A stretch of DNA of 64,000 nt from Azorinus chamasolen (lineage: Eukaryota > Mollusca > Bivalvia > Cardiida > Solecurtidae). The notes under the pieces are model-generated. The model was given only the letters and a program-made list of their open reading frames with translations. It searched no databases and was not told where the DNA came from. Made by a program: the position numbers and the translations under genes. The stretch covers positions 22,627,315-22,691,314 of the forward strand of contig OY755242.1 of NCBI GenBank assembly GCA_963576725.1. The letters are read 5' to 3'. Shown here in pieces: positions 9,720 to 20,101 of the stretch; the first letter of the stretch is position 1; each line of letters opens with the position of its first letter.

Positions 9720-9912
9720 CTATAACGACCACTAAATTGTGTTAATTAGTTGGTATTTAGGGCAGGTGTCTGCTTAAAGCAAGGTAAAAGTAAAACAGAA
9801 CGCTCCTATAGGAGCGTTCTGTTTTACTTTCACCTTGTTTTAAGCAGCCACCTGCGTTTAACACAAAATAATTGGTGTAATTTTGTGGTCATTATAGAGA
9901 GGTTTTACTGTA
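9720..9912. mobile_element. Family C element directly abutting the previous one
   Basis: Left end CTATAACGACCACTAAATTG, right end GAGAGGTTTTACTGTA. Perfect long palindrome with apex CGCTCCTATAGGAGCG at ~9812. The left CAGTAAAACC terminus is missing where it meets the neighbour. Confidence 0.85.
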
Positions 9913-10399
9913 TTTATTTATATCTGGTGATTGTTTAAGAGGGTATATATCTTGATCAGATATTGACAGACATCGAAGATGCAGTCATTGCTATGGGTCT
10001 TCATCCCTGATGAAGACTCAATTATTCCCCTTTCTATTAAGTATAGGTGAAATATTGAAGCACTATTATTACCACACTTATATCTGTGACTAGTTTGCAT
10101 GACTATGAGATCAAACAGTTGCATACTAGTCCCATCTCTCTCTCTCACTCACACTTTTATGTCATCTACAACACAATAGCATTACATGAACAAGAAAGAA
10201 AGACGTATTTCAATTATTTCAAACAAACATTTTGGCTTAAGTCCAAACACTTCATTTGCTTAAAATTCGTCAAATTCCATGAAAATTTGAAGACCATGAT
10301 CACATAGTGTCAAACAGCTTTGTTTGTGGTGCGACACCATGTTACTTAGTCTCCCATTCTGACTCCAATCTATTTGAAAACGTTCAAAATTTCAAACTG
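9913..10399. other. No feature recognised
   Basis: Contains a CTCTCTCTCTCA run near 10135 and a direct/inverted TTCATCCCTGATGAAGA patch; no gene or repeat family recognised. Confidence 0.45.
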
Positions 10400-10642
10400 A
10401 TTAACCCTCAAACTGATTAATCCAAACACTGTTTACCACCTTTGCAAACAGACTAGACCTAAATTAGATGGCTCCTAAGGAACAATCTGATCATGGTCTG
10501 CTCTGTTTCCATATGAAATAATATAGATCTGTTTCTACAGTTTGTGCAATGGCCAAACATTCTCAAATGCCATTATAAAAATTTCAACTACATGTATTCA
10601 ACTCATAGTCCTTATTTCTTAATTGAATATTTATCTGTTAAA
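10400..10642 (-). mobile_element. Family A2 element, diverged
   Basis: Arms TTTGCAAACAGACTAGACC / GGTCTGCTCTGTTTCC; apex reduced to GGCTCCTAAGGAAC. Confidence 0.7.
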
Positions 10643-10770
10643 GGTACATGTATAAAGGAGTCAGTTTATACTTGCATAATTTGGTCAATTGGAGCAAACA
10701 CTTCATATAAATATTTCTATGAGCACTTCACTTTTGTTCATTTTTGAGTAAATGAGCATGTAAATGAATA

Positions 10771-10995
10771 TTAACCCCTTACTTCATGAATATTTATGTA
10801 ATAAATAATGACATCATGAATTCAAATTAGCTGAATTTTTATCAGCATGTATAATGGGCGTGTAGGATCATATCTATATTATTTCCTAAGCAAATACAGC
10901 AAACCTTGATCAGATAGCTCCTACAGAAGCTGTCTGACTTGGGTCTACTCTGTTGCAAAAGCGTAAAAATGCATATATATGGAGTAAAGGGTTAA
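10771..10995 (+). mobile_element. Family A2 element
   Basis: TTAACCCCTTACTTCATGAA to GGAGTAAAGGGTTAA; palindrome 10887-10955 with apex GCTCCTACAGAAGC. Confidence 0.85.
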
Positions 10996-11336
10996 AGATG
11001 CAAGTATAATATATATTATGTTATAACTTCATAATTAGGTTTTGTTCGCATCTCATTTTTCTTTTATAACCTCACTCACACAAGCTATATATTTTTTATA
11101 GAAACATTCTACTCTAATCACCACTGTGCCATCCCAAACAGAGTCATCCCCCCCTACATCATCTGATATAATTATAAATTTGTTAACTTAATTAACAGTA
11201 AATGGTTTGATGTATTTCCCATTTTTTTTTCTTGAAAATACATTCAGGAATTAGCGAACTTGTGCTGGACAAATTCAGTTACGTAAATTCAAATGTTTTT
11301 CACAAACACATTCCTGATCGTCTTACAGCATCCTGG
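10996..11336. other. No feature recognised
   Basis: Low-complexity AT-rich sequence. Confidence 0.45.
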
Positions 11337-11555
11337 ACCCTTTACATCGTAGCCACTCTTTTGAATGCCTTTGCAACAGAGTAGACCCAGATCAGACAAC
11401 TCTCAATGATCAGGGTCTTCTCCATTTCTTTACGGAATAATATAGATCTGATTCTACATAGTTTCTTCCATGGTTAAATTTCCCATGTTATATTCTGATT
11501 TATGAATTCATAATGGCATTATTTTTGCATAAATATTCATGAAGTAAAGGGTTAA
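11337..11555 (-). mobile_element. Family A2 element, apex deleted
   Basis: GCAACAGAGTAGACCCAGATC arm present; the apex is collapsed to CAACTCTCAATGATC. Right end GAAGTAAAGGGTTAA intact. Confidence 0.7.
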
Positions 11556-11651
11556 TCAATGACTGAATAGAATTTAGTTTTCAATGTCTTCAGCTATACC
11601 CAAACTACAACTGAAAACTAGAAACTGGGAATTTATCAATGAGAAGCAAAC

Positions 11652-11787
11652 ACTAAAATCTCTCTAAAGAGGCGAAATTCTGGGTCGAAAGCAAGGTGGT
11701 AGCAATGCAAGACAAAAGTTATGCAGAAAGCTCCAGCAAACTGCTTTAAAAGTTCATCAAGTGATCATTTCAGAGGGTTCTACTGTA
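11652..11787. mobile_element. Family C element, degraded
   Basis: CTAAAATCTCTCTAAAGAGG left, AGAGGGTTCTACTGTA right; inner GTTATGCAGAAAGCTCC arm only. Confidence 0.65.
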
Positions 11788-12053
11788 GGTATAGTCCCAT
11801 TGGTAATGTGTATAGCCAAAACAATGAATTCCAGGGGGATAACTCCTGCATGGTATTGACATCATATGGAATTTGTGATAGGAAAGCATTGAAAAAAAGA
11901 CGTTTTATATCTAGACCACTGGACAACTTTGGACAAAAGTTGACCGACTACATACAGTGACAAGAACAGGATATTTATATATATATACATATACAGTCAC
12001 ATACACTAAAACCACTCTAAAGTGGCCACTCAATAGAAGAAAACAGAAGGACT

Positions 12054-12255
12054 TTAACACTTTCCATAATGAATATTTCTGTAAGAAATATCAATATCAT
12101 GGATATTCATGGTATATGAACTCAGAATTGTCTGTAGAATCAGATGTATATTAGGCCATAAACAAACAGAACATACCCTGATCTGTTGGCTCCTAAGGAG
12201 AGGTTTGATTTGGGTCTACTCTATTTGTAGAATTTTTGTAAGAGGTAAAGAGTTC
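12054..12255 (+). mobile_element. Family A2 element, diverged
   Basis: TTAACACTTTCCATAATGAA to AGGTAAAGAGTTCA; apex GGCTCCTAAGGAG. Confidence 0.7.
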
Positions 12256-12259
12256 AGAG

Positions 12260-12402
12260 AGGCTGTAGTTTAATGAAAGTACAGTAATTACCCTCCAATA
12301 TTTCAAATAAAGTTAGGCAATTAGTGTAGATCTAGATCAAACTGTTCTCAAAAATATAGAATTGTAGAAGTGCAGAAAGCTCTGCATTACTTTCTTTCTA
12401 CA
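12260..12402. mobile_element. Degraded family C plus D mixture
   Basis: GTACAGTAATTACCCTCCAA terminus, a D-like AGTGTAGATCTAGATCAAAC arm, then GTGCAGAAAGCTCTGCATTA palindrome; a decayed nest that cannot be fully resolved. Confidence 0.4.
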
Positions 12403-12616
12403 TTAACTCTTCCCTGTTTCAAAATGTCAATACCTACTGAATATTCATGCACGAAATAGTTATAATGAAATATTGAAGGTGAACATTGTAACCATTTAAG
12501 AAAGTAACATTAGCAACAGAGCAGACCCTGATCATACTGTTCCTATAGGAGCCATCTGATCTGGGTCTACTATGTTTGCAAATACTTCAAAATGCTTTTA
12601 TATGAAGGAAAGGGTT
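12403..12616 (+). mobile_element. Family A1 element
   Basis: TTAACTCTTCCCTGTTTC to GGAAAGGGTTCAA; apex GTTCCTATAGGAGCC. Confidence 0.8.
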
Positions 12617-12617
12617 C

Positions 12618-12840
12618 AACTCTTTACTCTATGGATATTTATGTAAAAATATATGAATATTAATTAGCGGAATTCTTAAATTAGCATCATGAACATGAGA
12701 CTTTTTACCATGGCAGAAACTGCAGAAATAGGTCTGTCATTTCATAAGCAAATAGTGCAAATCCAGATCTGACAGTTCCTGTAGGAGTTGTCTGACCTAG
12801 GCCTACTTTGTCTGCAAAGGTGCCAGTAGTACATGGTTAA
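12618..12840 (+). mobile_element. Family A2 element
   Basis: CAACTCTTTACTCTATGG left, adjoining the A1 copy; right end ACATGGTTAA. Palindrome apex CAGTTCCTGTAGGAGTTG. Confidence 0.75.
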
Positions 12841-12841
12841 A

Positions 12842-12910
12842 CATCCATTGCTTTAAACTAGTCCATGTTTACTTCCATTCAGTGGTTGCTTTAGAAAGGT
12901 TCTACTGTAC
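12842..12910. mobile_element. Family C right-half fragment
   Basis: CATTCAGTGGTTGCTTTAGA then AAGGTTCTACTGTA; left half absent. Confidence 0.6.
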
Positions 12911-13080
12911 AAGAAGGACTAAGTCTAGCTCTTAACACATCAATTAACATACATGTAATGTAGTACTTCTCAAATAGTCACATATTGTTCATCAGTTCCC
13001 CTTAATGTCATATGATTATGAGCTAAAACACAAGAAAAAGTACCCCAGGCAGTTCTGCAATCAGTACCAGAGACTGCATG

Positions 13081-13511
13081 TTAACCCTTTACTCTATGCA
13101 TATTCATGTAGGAAAATGACATCATGAATATTGTTTTTTTTTATAATGGAACAAGGGAATGTTTTACCATGGCAGTAACCGTAGAATCTGATCTACCGCA
13201 GAACCTCTCTAATGCGACCATTTAATGAATAAACATGGGTGTCTTTAAATGCAGGTGGTTGCTTAATGCAGGGCAAAAGTAATGCAGAAAGCTCCTCTAG
13301 GAGATTTCTGCATTACTTTTGTCCTGCATTAAGTTACCACCTGCATCTAGCACCCAGAATAATACCTCTTTTAAGTGGTCGCATTAACAGGGTTTTACTG
13401 AAAACAGAGCAGACCCTGATCAGACAGTTCCCACAGGAGCTGTCTAAACTGGGTCCATTCTGATAGCAAAGGGGTCAAAATGGGCGTCTCTAAGAAGTAA
13501 AGGGTTTAAGG
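13081..13511 (+). mobile_element. Family A2 element interrupted by a C element
   Basis: Left body 13081-13193 (TTAACCCTTTACTCTATG ... GAATCTGATCTA) and right part 13401-13511 (AAACAGAGCAGACCC ... AGTAAAGGGTTTAA) make one A2 copy around the C insertion. Confidence 0.8.
13194..13400. mobile_element. Family C element nested in A2
   Basis: CGCAGAACCTCTCTAATGCG left, GGGTTTTACTGA right; inner palindrome AATGCAGAAAGCTCCTCTAG then GAGATTTCTGCATT. C is younger than this A2 copy. Confidence 0.85.
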
Positions 13512-13896
13512 TCCACACTTCACTTTTCATTCATTCAGAAAACACTACTCAAGATACTGATGGGATTCAAACAGTGTAGACACTTACAGAAATCTCTACA
13601 TCACTGACACTGCAGGTATTATGCATCTACACTGCAGATGTCTCTCTTTCATGACGATGCTCATATCATATGCATTCAGAGATGGTAAAACCAACAAATT
13701 TCTAAGCTGTTTGTGAAATAAAATGCTGCAAGTGTATTACAGATCTGTACATCTTGTTTTCTCTCAAATCTGAGTTTAACAGTCTTGTGATGAAATGATG
13801 AAGGAAACAAATGTATCTTTTTGGTTGATTGTATGTCAGCATTGTTATATTTATCTTTCTTCCACGGAGACCTTCTTTCCGAGGATTGAATCCTCA
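13512..13896 (-). other. Probable 3' UTR region of Smad1/5
   Basis: Directly downstream of the Smad stop codon on the minus strand and free of recognisable transposons. I found no convincing AATAAA signal on this strand here, so the transcript end is not placed. Confidence 0.45.
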
Positions 13897-14319
<423 letters not shown>

Positions 14320-14344
14320 TCAATAACATTATCAATACATTTCC

Positions 14345-14557
14345 TTAAACCTTTACATGCTGAATATTCATGTAAGAAATAATGTCACTGTAATTGTAAA
14401 TTAAATAGCTGAATTGTTATAGTGGTCCACAGATGCAGGTTTTTTCTCTACCAAGGCAGAACATGCAGAACTAGATCTTTAAGCAAACAGAGCAGATTCC
14501 AATCAGGCTATAGGTCGGCTCTCTTTGCAAAGGCATCACTATCGGAAACAGGGTTAA
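14345..14557 (+). mobile_element. Family A2 element in Smad intron 4
   Basis: TTAAACCTTTACATGCTG left; palindrome mostly deleted (AGCAAACAGAGCAGATTCC then GGCTCTCTTTGC). Right TTAA (14554-14557) shared with the next B copy. Confidence 0.75.
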
Positions 14558-14772
14558 CCCATTCTTTCATAGGCTATTTTTAGACAAAACCTCTTTGAAT
14601 AAATCTACTGAAAAGGAGCATTTACTAGAGAAACAACATTGTGTATTTTTGAAACCAATGTGATAGAAAGAGTATTTGCTCATATGGAGCAAATTCTCTA
14701 TTTATCACGAGGGTTTCATAAAGTGACTTTTACAGGGGCATCAAAAGGTGTCAACATGAGGGAATGGTTTAA
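14554..14772 (+). mobile_element. Family B element in Smad intron 4
   Basis: TTAACCCATTCTTTCATAGG to GGAATGGTTTAA; diverged palindrome, apex GCTCATATGGAGC. Confidence 0.85.
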
Positions 14773-15044
14773 TCCAATACTTTTGTCTGCAAAACTTGTC
14801 ATCGGGTACAACTGTCAAAGTACACATTTCTACTACTTTACCTTATAACATTATCACATTTAAATAGGTTGACCTTAAGTTTTCAAATCGGAACTCTAAT
14901 ATCCATGTTTAGAAACTGGTCTATATTGGAATGTGAACATTGGCATATTTATGATTACCAATGCAAGCAGTTTAGATCTAGATGAGATAACGAGTAACTT
15001 GGCTTCACATCTGGATCTAAAAACTGAAACATCACATTTTTTTT

Positions 15045-15258
15045 TTAACTCATTCTCCCCTAGACTATTTTTAGACTCAGCCTCTTTGAATAAATCTACC
15101 CAAAAGGAGCATTAATTAAAGAAAAGGGAAACTTTAGAATTTTGTAGTCTGAAACCATTGTGATAAATAGAGCATTTGCTCCTATAGGAGCAAATGCTCT
15201 ATTTATCAAAATGGTTTCACAAAATAAAGTTGACATAGGCACAATAAGTATGCGTTAA
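15045..15258 (+). mobile_element. Family B element in Smad intron 4
   Basis: TTAACTCATTCTCCCCTAG left; clean palindrome at 15145-15220 with GCTCCTATAGGAGC; right portion diverged, ending GCGTTAA. Confidence 0.8.
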
Positions 15259-15756
15259 GGGAAAATGAAAGAACAATTAGTTACACTCTCTTTTAACTCT
15301 GTACCTCATAGATGATGAATACTTAGCAAGTTGTCAAGAGTGCAGAACAGAAGTGAGTCTGTAACATTGATGTAAACCATGCTGTACATGTACAAAATCC
15401 AATCAAATGTTGACCCAGATTAGTTGCCATGTTGACACAATATCATTGATCAGGGTCTATGTTGTACTGTAAAAGGTAACTCTTCGCGAAGTGGGGATCA
15501 TACAATTCATATGTGTCAAGGGATCATACTAACTAGTAGTGGGAATCAGACCCCAATATTTTTTTGATCATCAGTGCATGGTCGCAATCGACAATCTATT
15601 AAAATCTAAACACGGCAGGCTTACTTGAGTCTGGGTAAAGGCCAAACATGGTTGTAGGTTTGCAATCAATGTATATCTAGACCAGTCTCTTTGTCAAAAA
15701 CATGACTTTTGGTAAGGGTAAATTTAAATCTTAGATTACAAAATGATTCTGTTCAG
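15259..15756. other. Intronic sequence with one degraded D-like patch
   Basis: Weak GACCCAGATTAGTTGCCATG / GATCAGGGTCTATG pair near 15412-15463; otherwise nothing recognised. Confidence 0.4.
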
Positions 15757-15978
15757 TTAACCCTTTCCCTCATATAAACGTGTTTTCATGCATCTGCAAA
15801 CAGAGTAGACCCAGATCAGGATCTGCTCTGTTTGCTAATGGACTTTGATAGCTCTGTTTCTTTACTTTCTAAAATGGCTACAATATTCCACCTTCAATTT
15901 TTGATTATAATTATTTTTTCCATGAATATTCAGTAGGTATTGAAATTTGGACTAAATATAGAACTGGGAAAGGGTTTA
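15757..15978 (-). mobile_element. Family A1 element in Smad intron 4, palindrome apex deleted
   Basis: TTAACCCTTTCCCTCATATA left. The two arms join directly as GACCCAGATCAGGATCTGCT with no apex. Right end GGGAAAGGGTTTAA. Confidence 0.85.
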
Positions 15979-15984
15979 AACAAT

Positions 15985-16235
15985 GTAACAAACAATGTGT
16001 AAAACCCTAATCCGATGTTTGGCCTTGTCTGACTTTTACTGTTAGCTAAACTGTCCATGGTCTGCATAAAGTTATGTATATCCTCGTTGATGACCTGTCC
16101 TTCTTCAATCATCACGTCAGAACCTTCATGGTGTAATCGTCAAGTACTGCCATTAATTGGCACATCACTAGATCATACAATTCATTTGTGTCAATAATCT
16201 TGTGTATGGAATCAATCAACTAAGCAACCATAAGC
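15985..16235 (-). pseudogene. Unrecognised coding-like relic in Smad intron 4
   Basis: Reading leftward from ~16235, one frame gives SIHKIIDTNELYDLVMCQL then MAVLDDYTMK before stops at ~16111. A +1/-1 shift at that point continues as SDVMIEEGQVINEDIHNF then MQTMDSLANSKSQTRP. There is also an in-frame TAG just upstream. Composition looks like a helical acidic protein segment, unlike the surrounding AT-rich repeats, and it stops at the end of an A1 element. I do not recognise the protein. It could be a decayed gene or retrocopy fragment, or chance. Confidence 0.35.
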
Positions 16236-16244
16236 AGTTTTTCA

Positions 16245-16860
<616 letters not shown>

Positions 16861-16934
16861 GAATACTCTACATCTTATTTGAATCCAAACTGAATGCAAT
16901 GGTCATCAAAATGTTGTCAGTAGTATTGAAAGCC

Positions 16935-17196
16935 TTAACCTTTCCTTGTTAAATATTCATGTAAGAAATAATGACATCATGAATATTTATTAGCTTATTA
17001 TTTTTATAACAGCATAATTATATACACAAGATTTTTTGGTATTGGTAGAAAGTCAATTCTATTATAACTTCGTAAGCACACAGAGCAGACCCTGATGTGA
17101 TGGCTCCTGGAGTAGCTGTCTGAACTTGTTCTACACGGTTTTCAAAGATTTGAAAAAAAAACAAAAAAAAACGATTTATAAAAAGGAAAGGGTTAA
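16935..17196 (+). mobile_element. Family A2 element
   Basis: TTAACCTTTCCTTGTTAAAT to GGAAAGGGTTAA; palindrome 17078-17140 degraded; an A-rich tract inserted in the right arm near 17155. Confidence 0.8.
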
Positions 17197-17210
17197 ATAT
17201 GTTAAACACA

Positions 17211-17370
17211 TACAGTAAAACCTCTCTATAACTGCCACTAAATCGTGTTAATTAGTTGGTATTATATAGGAGCGTTCTGTTTTACTTTCACCTTGCTTTA
17301 ACCAGCCACCTGCCTATATCATAAAATACTTGATGTGATTTAGTGGCCGTTGTAGAGAGGTTTTACTGTA
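17211..17370. mobile_element. Family C element, half palindrome
   Basis: TACAGTAAAACCTCTCTATA / GTAGAGAGGTTTTACTGTA perfect ends. The left inner arm is deleted up to the apex TATAGGAGCG. Confidence 0.9.
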
Positions 17371-17379
17371 TACCAAATT

Positions 17380-17593
17380 GTACTTTACCCTTCATCTAAT
17401 ATACATCTAATATGTATACATATTCATGTAAGAATGACTGTATGAATATTAATTAGCTGAATTTTTATAATGGCATCATACCATGGGAAGATTTGACCAT
17501 TACATAACTGTAGAATCATATCTTTACCATCCCTAATTTGAGTTAATTATTTGCAAACACGTAAAAACGTGTCTCTATCAGGCAAAGGGTTAA
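17380..17593 (+). mobile_element. Family A2 element without palindrome
   Basis: CATATTCATGTAAGAATG body, AAACTGTAGAATCATATC, then direct jump to GCAAACACGTAAAAACG and GGGTTAA. Confidence 0.65.
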
Positions 17594-17868
17594 CTTCTTT
17601 ATTGTGTAAGAAAAGTAAAACATACATAGACCATCCCCCATCTTGAAGGATGTAAGATTTATGCCCTTTCTTGTATCAAGAATAACATCTGCAGTTTCAT
17701 GACACCAGAGTAATGAGGCATAAACCAAAATTGTGCAATAGCAGCACACAGGCAAGTTTATGTGCTCTTGCCATTTAATACCGCACATTAATTGGGCTTT
17801 AATAGTACAGTAATTACACCATCATAGTGCACGCATGTTTTCTGCATAATCGCACTTTGCGTCTGGTT

Positions 17869-18050
17869 AGGTAACCCTTTCACTCATGAATATCTATGTA
17901 AGAAATAATGACATTATCGATATAAATAATCTGAAGTTTTACAATAGAATATGTACATTGGATACTTTGGCATTCATATACCAGTATCAAAATTCAGCTA
18001 ATAAATATTCATGATGATATGATTTCTCACATAACTATTCATGAGGAGAG
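17869..18050. mobile_element. Family A2, two body halves, palindrome lost
   Basis: GTAACCCTTTCACTCATGAA left; AATAAATATTCATGATG and ATTCATGAGGAG right, so both ends resemble the A2 left end. Confidence 0.55.
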
Positions 18051-18211
18051 TGATGAAAGACTACACTAAAATTTCATTTGAAACAAAAAAGCAAGAAGTT
18101 GATGTAACTATAGTTACTCAACCCTAATTACCCTAGTTCCTCTGACACACAGTCTCAAACTCTCTACCAGTTTGTACTGATGAACAAGTCATCATTTAAT
18201 TTTTTGAAACT

Positions 18212-18473
18212 TTAACCCTTTCCATGTTCTATATTTATTCCAAATTTTCAATACCTAATGAATACTCATGGACAAAGTAGTTATAATGAAATATGGAAGA
18301 TGGACCATTGTAGCCATTCTAGAAAGTAAAGAAACGGATCTTTCAAATTCCATTAGCAAACAGAGCAGACCCTGATCCGACAGCTCCTATAAGGAGCTGT
18401 CTGATCTGGGTCTACTCTGTTTGCAAATGCGTGAAAACACGTTTATATGAGGGAAAGGGTTAAATTAGACTGC
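18212..18473 (+). mobile_element. Family A1 element, near consensus
   Basis: TTAACCCTTTCCATGTTC to GGGAAAGGGTTAA; apex AGCTCCTATAAGGAGCT (one-base offset). In Smad intron 3. Confidence 0.9.
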
Positions 18474-18720
18474 TTTACTCCATGATTATTCATGCAAGAA
18501 ATAATGTCATCATGAATATTAATTAGACTTTATTGTTATAATGGCATATGGACACAGTAATTTTTGACCAAAACAGAAACTAGAATCATATGTATATTAT
18601 ATCATCAGCAAACAGAGTAGACCCTGATCAGTTGGTTCCTACAGGAGCCATCTCATTCTCATCTGGGTCTACAATGTTTGCAAAGGTGTAGAAAGGCATA
18701 TTTATGGAGTAAAGGGTTAA
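18474..18720 (+). mobile_element. Family A2 element immediately after A1
   Basis: Body CATGAATATTAATTAG, palindrome 18607-18681 with GGTTCCTACAGGAGCC and a small insertion; right end GGAGTAAAGGGTTAA. Confidence 0.8.
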
Positions 18721-18740
18721 AGTAGATTGACGTCCAAGCA

Positions 18741-18915
18741 ATTAGTGAAGACTCTTATCAAACGGCTCATTTTCTGGAGTCATCTAACCAGGGTCTACTA
18801 ATTATTATGGAATTATATAAAACTGATTCTCCATTTACTGCCATGGCCAAATTATCCCGTGTTCATAAGCCATTATAAAACTTCAGTTAATAAATATTCA
18901 TGATGTTAGTATTCC
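18741..18915 (-). mobile_element. Family A2 element, truncated
   Basis: Degraded arms AAACGGCTCATTTTCTGGAG / CCAGGGTCTACTAATTATTA, then GCCATGGCCAAATTATCCC body and ATATTCATGATG. Confidence 0.65.
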
Positions 18916-19217
18916 TACAATGAAGATTGTCAATTTGAACTTAGATTGCAAAAATGCCGCTGTGATACAAAATAAACATTTTTTATCAACACGTAATCTT
19001 ATAACTGTTTGTTGTACAAAAATTATAATTGGCCTATTTTGAACAGTTATGAAAATAAAACTAAACAAGATAAATACTAATACATTGACAAATAACATTG
19101 GAGTCTTCAATATCAAACACATGAAAGTTTTGTATTCTTCAGGGTTAATTTGATAATTTTTCTTGCGATGTACATTGTACTTCTTTTTAAAATTTAGCAT
19201 ACAAACAAATTTCTAAG
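18916..19217. other. Intronic sequence, nothing recognised
   Basis: AT-rich; an open minus-strand frame here is hydrophobic low-complexity translation without family features. Confidence 0.45.
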
Positions 19218-19645
19218 CATTTTCATGTACACATATTTATGCCCTGGCAAACAATGTAGATCCAGATCTGGGTCCATGCTTATAAAGCTTTTAGTTGAGT
19301 CTGAGTTTCATTCTCAAGCTTTTGATTGGTCAGATTTGAGTTCTCAAGATTTTGATTGGTCAGATTTGAGCCAAAGGCTCAAATCTGACCAATCAAAATC
19401 TTGAGAACGAATTCAGACTCAACTAAACGTTTTATAAGCATGGACACTGATAGCTCCTGTGTGAGTTGTTTGATTAGTGTCTACTCTGTTTGCTTATCAT
19501 TATGGAATAATATAGATCTGTTTCTACAGTTTTTGTCCGAGTCAAAAATTCCCTTGTTCATATATGCCACTTTACAAATTCAGCTTATTAATATTCCTAA
19601 AGTCATTAGTTATTACATGAATATTCATGAACAAAGCTGTTATCT
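19218..19645 (-). mobile_element. Family A2 element split by a hairpin element
   Basis: Left arm GCAAACAATGTAGATCCAGA up to 19280; right arm resumes GACACTGATAGCTCCTGTG after 19440 and continues through the A2 body to ATGAATATTCATGAAC. Confidence 0.7.
19278..19440. mobile_element. Hairpin element with ATTGGTCAGA arms, nested in A2
   Basis: Arms TTATAAAGCTTTTAGTTGAG / CTCAACTAAACGTTTTATAA and GATTGGTCAGATTTGAG / CTCAAATCTGACCAATC. The left arm carries an extra tandem copy of about 31 bp (19322-19373). Second family member at 41168-41297. Confidence 0.8.
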
Positions 19646-19694
19646 CATATGTCTTTCACTTCATCTAAATCCCAACAGATTCTAAACGTCTGTA

Positions 19695-19762
19695 ATAATA
19701 AATGCCACATACAATTGGACTTTCCTTTAAGGAAAGTCCAATTGTATGTGGCATTTATTAAT
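19695..19762. repeat. Almost perfect 68 bp hairpin close to a Smad splice donor
   Basis: AATGCCACATACAATTGG and its reverse complement flank a TTTCCTTTAAGGAAA centre, giving arms of about 33 bp without mismatch apart from the ends. Ends about 90 bp from the exon 3 donor in intron 3. No other copy noticed. Confidence 0.85.
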
Positions 19763-19855
19763 ACTAAAAAAATATATATATTTTTTTAGGGTTTTTTTTA
19801 TGTTCATTTTTGGTATGGTATAATATCAATTCTGTAATTATTTATGTGATCTTAC

Positions 19856-20005
19856 GTGGTGGATACTTGTCGCTCATTGGTATATTGACTGACGGGGGTG
19901 GGGCTTGGGGTGGCGGCATGCCTGTGTCCATTGGCTGCTGCCCATGGTTGTTATTACTGGTGTTGCTGTCATCATGAGACTGGTAAGCTGGTGGTGGGGT
20001 GTCAG
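19856..20005 (-). CDS. SMAD1/5: Smad1/5 coding exon 3 (linker with PPxY motif)
   Basis: Encodes residues 204-254. Acceptor AATTTACAG right of 20005; donor CCAC|GTAAGA at 19856. The exon opens with ADTPPPAYQSHDDSN: the PPxY motif (208-211) is the known docking site for Smurf-type WW-domain ubiquitin ligases and other WW proteins. The rest is a low-complexity Asn/Gln/Pro linker (TSNNNHGQQPMDTGMPPP, then SVNIPMSDKYPP) that is poorly conserved between phyla. No ORF-only prediction would find this exon; it is supported by reading frame, splice sites and phase (2 bases in, 1 base out). Confidence 0.95.
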
Positions 20006-20101
20006 CTGTAAATTACAAAATATTTCTTGGATTTGGTGCACAACTAGAGCTGTAAAATAAGAGGCGTATTTAGCAAATCTTAGTAAAAATATATTTCATA
20101 C

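Noticed and set aside
9750..9912. Palindromes as bacterial-style terminators
   Set aside because: The intron-containing Smad gene shows this is animal nuclear DNA; the palindromes are interspersed elements.
13239..13463. 74-codon plus-strand ORF, with similar ones at 9750 and 33942
   Set aside because: All are translations of family C palindromes.
13512..13896. Defined polyadenylation signal for Smad
   Set aside because: No AATAAA on the minus strand was found here; an ATTAAA inside the C element near 13221 is too doubtful.
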